DNA of 64,000 nt from Desulfopila inferna (lineage in GTDB: Bacteria > Desulfobacterota > Desulfobulbia > Desulfobulbales > Desulfocapsaceae). Shown one piece after another: positions 62,671-64,000 of the stretch. A program made the translations under genes and the position numbers. Numbering within the stretch: position 1 is the stretch's first letter; every line of letters starts with the position of its first letter. Where the stretch lies: contig NZ_JAFFQE010000004.1 of assembly GCF_016919005.1 (NCBI RefSeq), positions 418,869 through 482,868 of the forward strand, in the 5' to 3' direction. A model generated the notes under the pieces. It was not told where the DNA came from, made no database searches, and saw only the letters and a list, made by a program, of their open reading frames with translations.

Positions 62671-63633
62671 CTATTTTTCCAGTGGATTTAAGGCATTGGT
62701 CCAAATGTCGAGCCATTGCCGTTCGCAGGAGTGAGGCTGCTTCAGCCTGGTCATTTCGCGGGCCAGAGAAAGTATACGACCTGCGTACCAAAATAAATTT
62801 GCCTGCCATAATCCTAGGCGGCCATAGAATTTGGCATAGTAACGGTTACGTGAAGAATACCAATATTTAGGGGGACGTTTTCTCGCAGCCGACAATTGTT
62901 TGACTGGCCCACTACCTCCTCGAAGATGTACTACACGTGCAGCCGGCCAGTGTAATATATCCAGCCCTACCTCGCGTGCTCGTCGGCAGAAATCCATATC
63001 ATCGAAGTACATGAAGTAGCCTTCGTCAAGCAAGCCAATGCGATCTAACGCCTCTTTCCGGATCAGTACACAGGCGAAACTTGTCCAATCAGGTGTCATT
63101 GGTTGGTGGGGATCAGAGTAGGTTATCCCCTGGTAAGCAAATAGCTTCTCCACCATTCCAGTCCGCGCAGCGGCAAAAAACTCATGAGAAGGGCGCCAAA
63201 AACGAAAGCAGCTTTCCTGGGGTTTCCTGTCAGGCCATTCCAACCTCGGGCTAAATAGGAAAATTTCTTTATATCTTTCACTGGCATATAGTAGCTGCTT
63301 GATTGCGTCGGGCCGGACAACAGTATCACTGTTGAGCAAAAGGTAGAATTTTGAATTGGTCCGCCGGATTCCATAGTTATTTCCAGCTGAAAAACCTCCG
63401 TTTTTTGGGGACCGCAAGAGGCGTACCCATTGTGTCCAGCTTCGTTCCTTGATGAACTGTTCGATTAAAAAATCAGATCCATCGTTAGACGCGTTATCGA
63501 CAATGACCACAATATCGCGCTGCGGGTCAAGCTGGCCGTTGAGACTTTCGAGACAATTCCGAATGAAATTTGGCGTTCGGTAATTGATGATTATAATAGC
63601 AAGTCGAAAAATCATCTGCTTTCGAGTGTTCAT
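62671..63633 (-). CDS. Family 2 glycosyltransferase (rhamnosyltransferase-like)
   Basis: A 320 aa GT2 enzyme. The N-terminus has LAIIIINYRTPNFIRNCLES, the donor site VVIVDNASNDGSD, NGGFSAGNNYGIRRTNSKF, LLLNSDTVV (D-x-D site) and a late FDDMDFCRRAREVGLDI (the ED/D-catalytic region). This GGFSAGNNYG/NPD style layout is usual for rhamnosyl- and other O-antigen glycosyltransferases. No membrane helix is visible. It starts one base after the end of the O-antigen-ligase-like gene, so the two are probably co-translated. The sugar specificity cannot be told. Confidence 0.9.
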   Translation of the reverse strand: MNTRKQMIFRLAIIIINYRTPNFIRNCLESLNGQLDPQRDIVVIVDNASNDGSDFLIEQFIKERSWTQWVRLLRSPKNGGFSAGNNYGIRRTNSKFYLLLNSDTVVRPDAIKQLLYASERYKEIFLFSPRLEWPDRKPQESCFRFWRPSHEFFAAARTGMVEKLFAYQGITYSDPHQPMTPDWTSFACVLIRKEALDRIGLLDEGYFMYFDDMDFCRRAREVGLDILHWPAARVVHLRGGSGPVKQLSAARKRPPKYWYSSRNRYYAKFYGRLGLWQANLFWYAGRILSLAREMTRLKQPHSCERQWLDIWTNALNPLEK

Positions 63634-63634
63634 T

Positions 63635-64000
63635 TTATCCGTTGCGATTTACCTCGGCCGTAAACCGATTGACAGAAGTATCCTTTTGCGCAAAGTCCTG
63701 GATATGTTGGTAAGAGATAAGTGCCCCGGCAATGACAAAATAAATAGGGCTGATCATTGCATTTGCCATGGAGTCGATAGTAAATCCTAAAAGCACCACT
63801 GAGAGTGCGGCCGCAGGGCCGTTTACAGGCTGGGACCATTCAACCGCGGGTAAACGTTTGATCAGCAACAGGATCGGCCATAGCAGCACTATATAGAGGC
63901 TTAGCAAGCCAAGAAAACCATTCTGGCCAAAAACAATAATCCAAAAGCTGTCAGTGACAGAATTTTGTTTCCCTGGGCACCCTGTGTCTCTATTGACGCG
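63635..64000 (-). CDS. O-antigen ligase/polymerase-like membrane protein (C-terminal part, cut by window edge)
   Basis: The last ~121 codons of a membrane protein that runs off the right edge. The fragment has TDSFWIIVFGQNGFLGLLSL, the periplasmic-loop-plus-helix pattern that ends O-antigen ligases (WaaL) and Wzy-type polymerases, then hydrophobic helices (SLYIVLLWPILLLI and ISPIYFVIAGALISYQ) and a short charged tail. The frame is open to base 64000. The stop lies one base before the glycosyltransferase start. A Wzy/WaaL distinction is not possible from this fragment. Confidence 0.72.
   Translation of the reverse strand, partial: RVNRDTGCPGKQNSVTDSFWIIVFGQNGFLGLLSLYIVLLWPILLLIKRLPAVEWSQPVNGPAAALSVVLLGFTIDSMANAMISPIYFVIAGALISYQHIQDFAQKDTSVNRFTAEVNRNG

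Overview
The window looks like chromosomal DNA of a sulfate-reducing or sulfur-disproportionating Desulfobacterota (Desulfobulbales-like) bacterium. Support for this: a six-gene energy-converting-hydrogenase-related (Ehr) membrane complex, an acetate-activation module, a fused sulfurylase-like/APS-kinase gene, a cysteine synthase/CysRS-like fusion, and the housekeeping cluster rpmH-rnpA-yidD-yidC-jag-mnmE. The placement rests on gene content and family recognition only.

Layout. 1-6 kb: mutS (cut by the left edge), a YfcE-type phosphodiesterase, efp with its lysyl-transferase epmA, a nitroreductase and a YgiQ-type radical SAM protein. 6.3-9.1 kb: a SulP transporter with a coiled-coil insertion beside a beta-carbonic anhydrase, probably a bicarbonate-handling pair. 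9.5-15 kb: an orphan NarL-type regulator, then acs divergent from an AcuC-type deacetylase and an AcuB-type CBS-ACT protein. 15-18.7 kb: lgt, mnmG and a cytidylate-kinase-like gene. 19-31.8 kb: a histidine kinase and NtrC-type regulator, a consensus sigma-54 promoter, two small paralogous genes, an LCIB-type carbonic-anhydrase-like gene, and six genes of a Complex-I-like Ehr assembly whose large subunit lacks the NiFe-binding cysteines. This locus is the best candidate for a poorly described system: an ion-translocating Complex-I relative apparently tied to CO2/bicarbonate chemistry and under sigma-54 control.

32-38 kb: a methyltransferase and the ribosomal-protein/membrane-insertase/tRNA-modification cluster. 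38-46.4 kb: a Sat-CysC-like fusion whose sulfurylase half has lost its sulfate-binding arginines, a divergent MoeA, mutM, an Sfp-type PPTase, cvpA, an overlapping TIGR04282/TIGR04283 pair, a UPF0280 protein and a PilZ protein. 46.4-52.3 kb: nucleotide-sugar genes (rfbD, rfbA, manB, manC) and mtnA. 52.9-58.7 kb: the nitrogen cluster amtB-glnB-glnD-glnA. 58.9-61.8 kb: a DciA-like protein and the CysK-CysRS fusion, whose synthetase half lacks the HIGH motif. 61.8-64 kb: tRNA-Arg(UCU) and surface-polysaccharide genes, ending in an O-antigen ligase/polymerase-like gene cut by the right edge.

The gaps between genes hold a dispersed family of modular, hairpin-rich repeats (about a dozen full or partial copies) and a second dispersed family built on a CGTAAAAAGCCCGATCT-like core. 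Both lie between genes, including inside operons, and no annotated feature type explains them. No CRISPR array, transposase, prophage or rRNA operon was seen.
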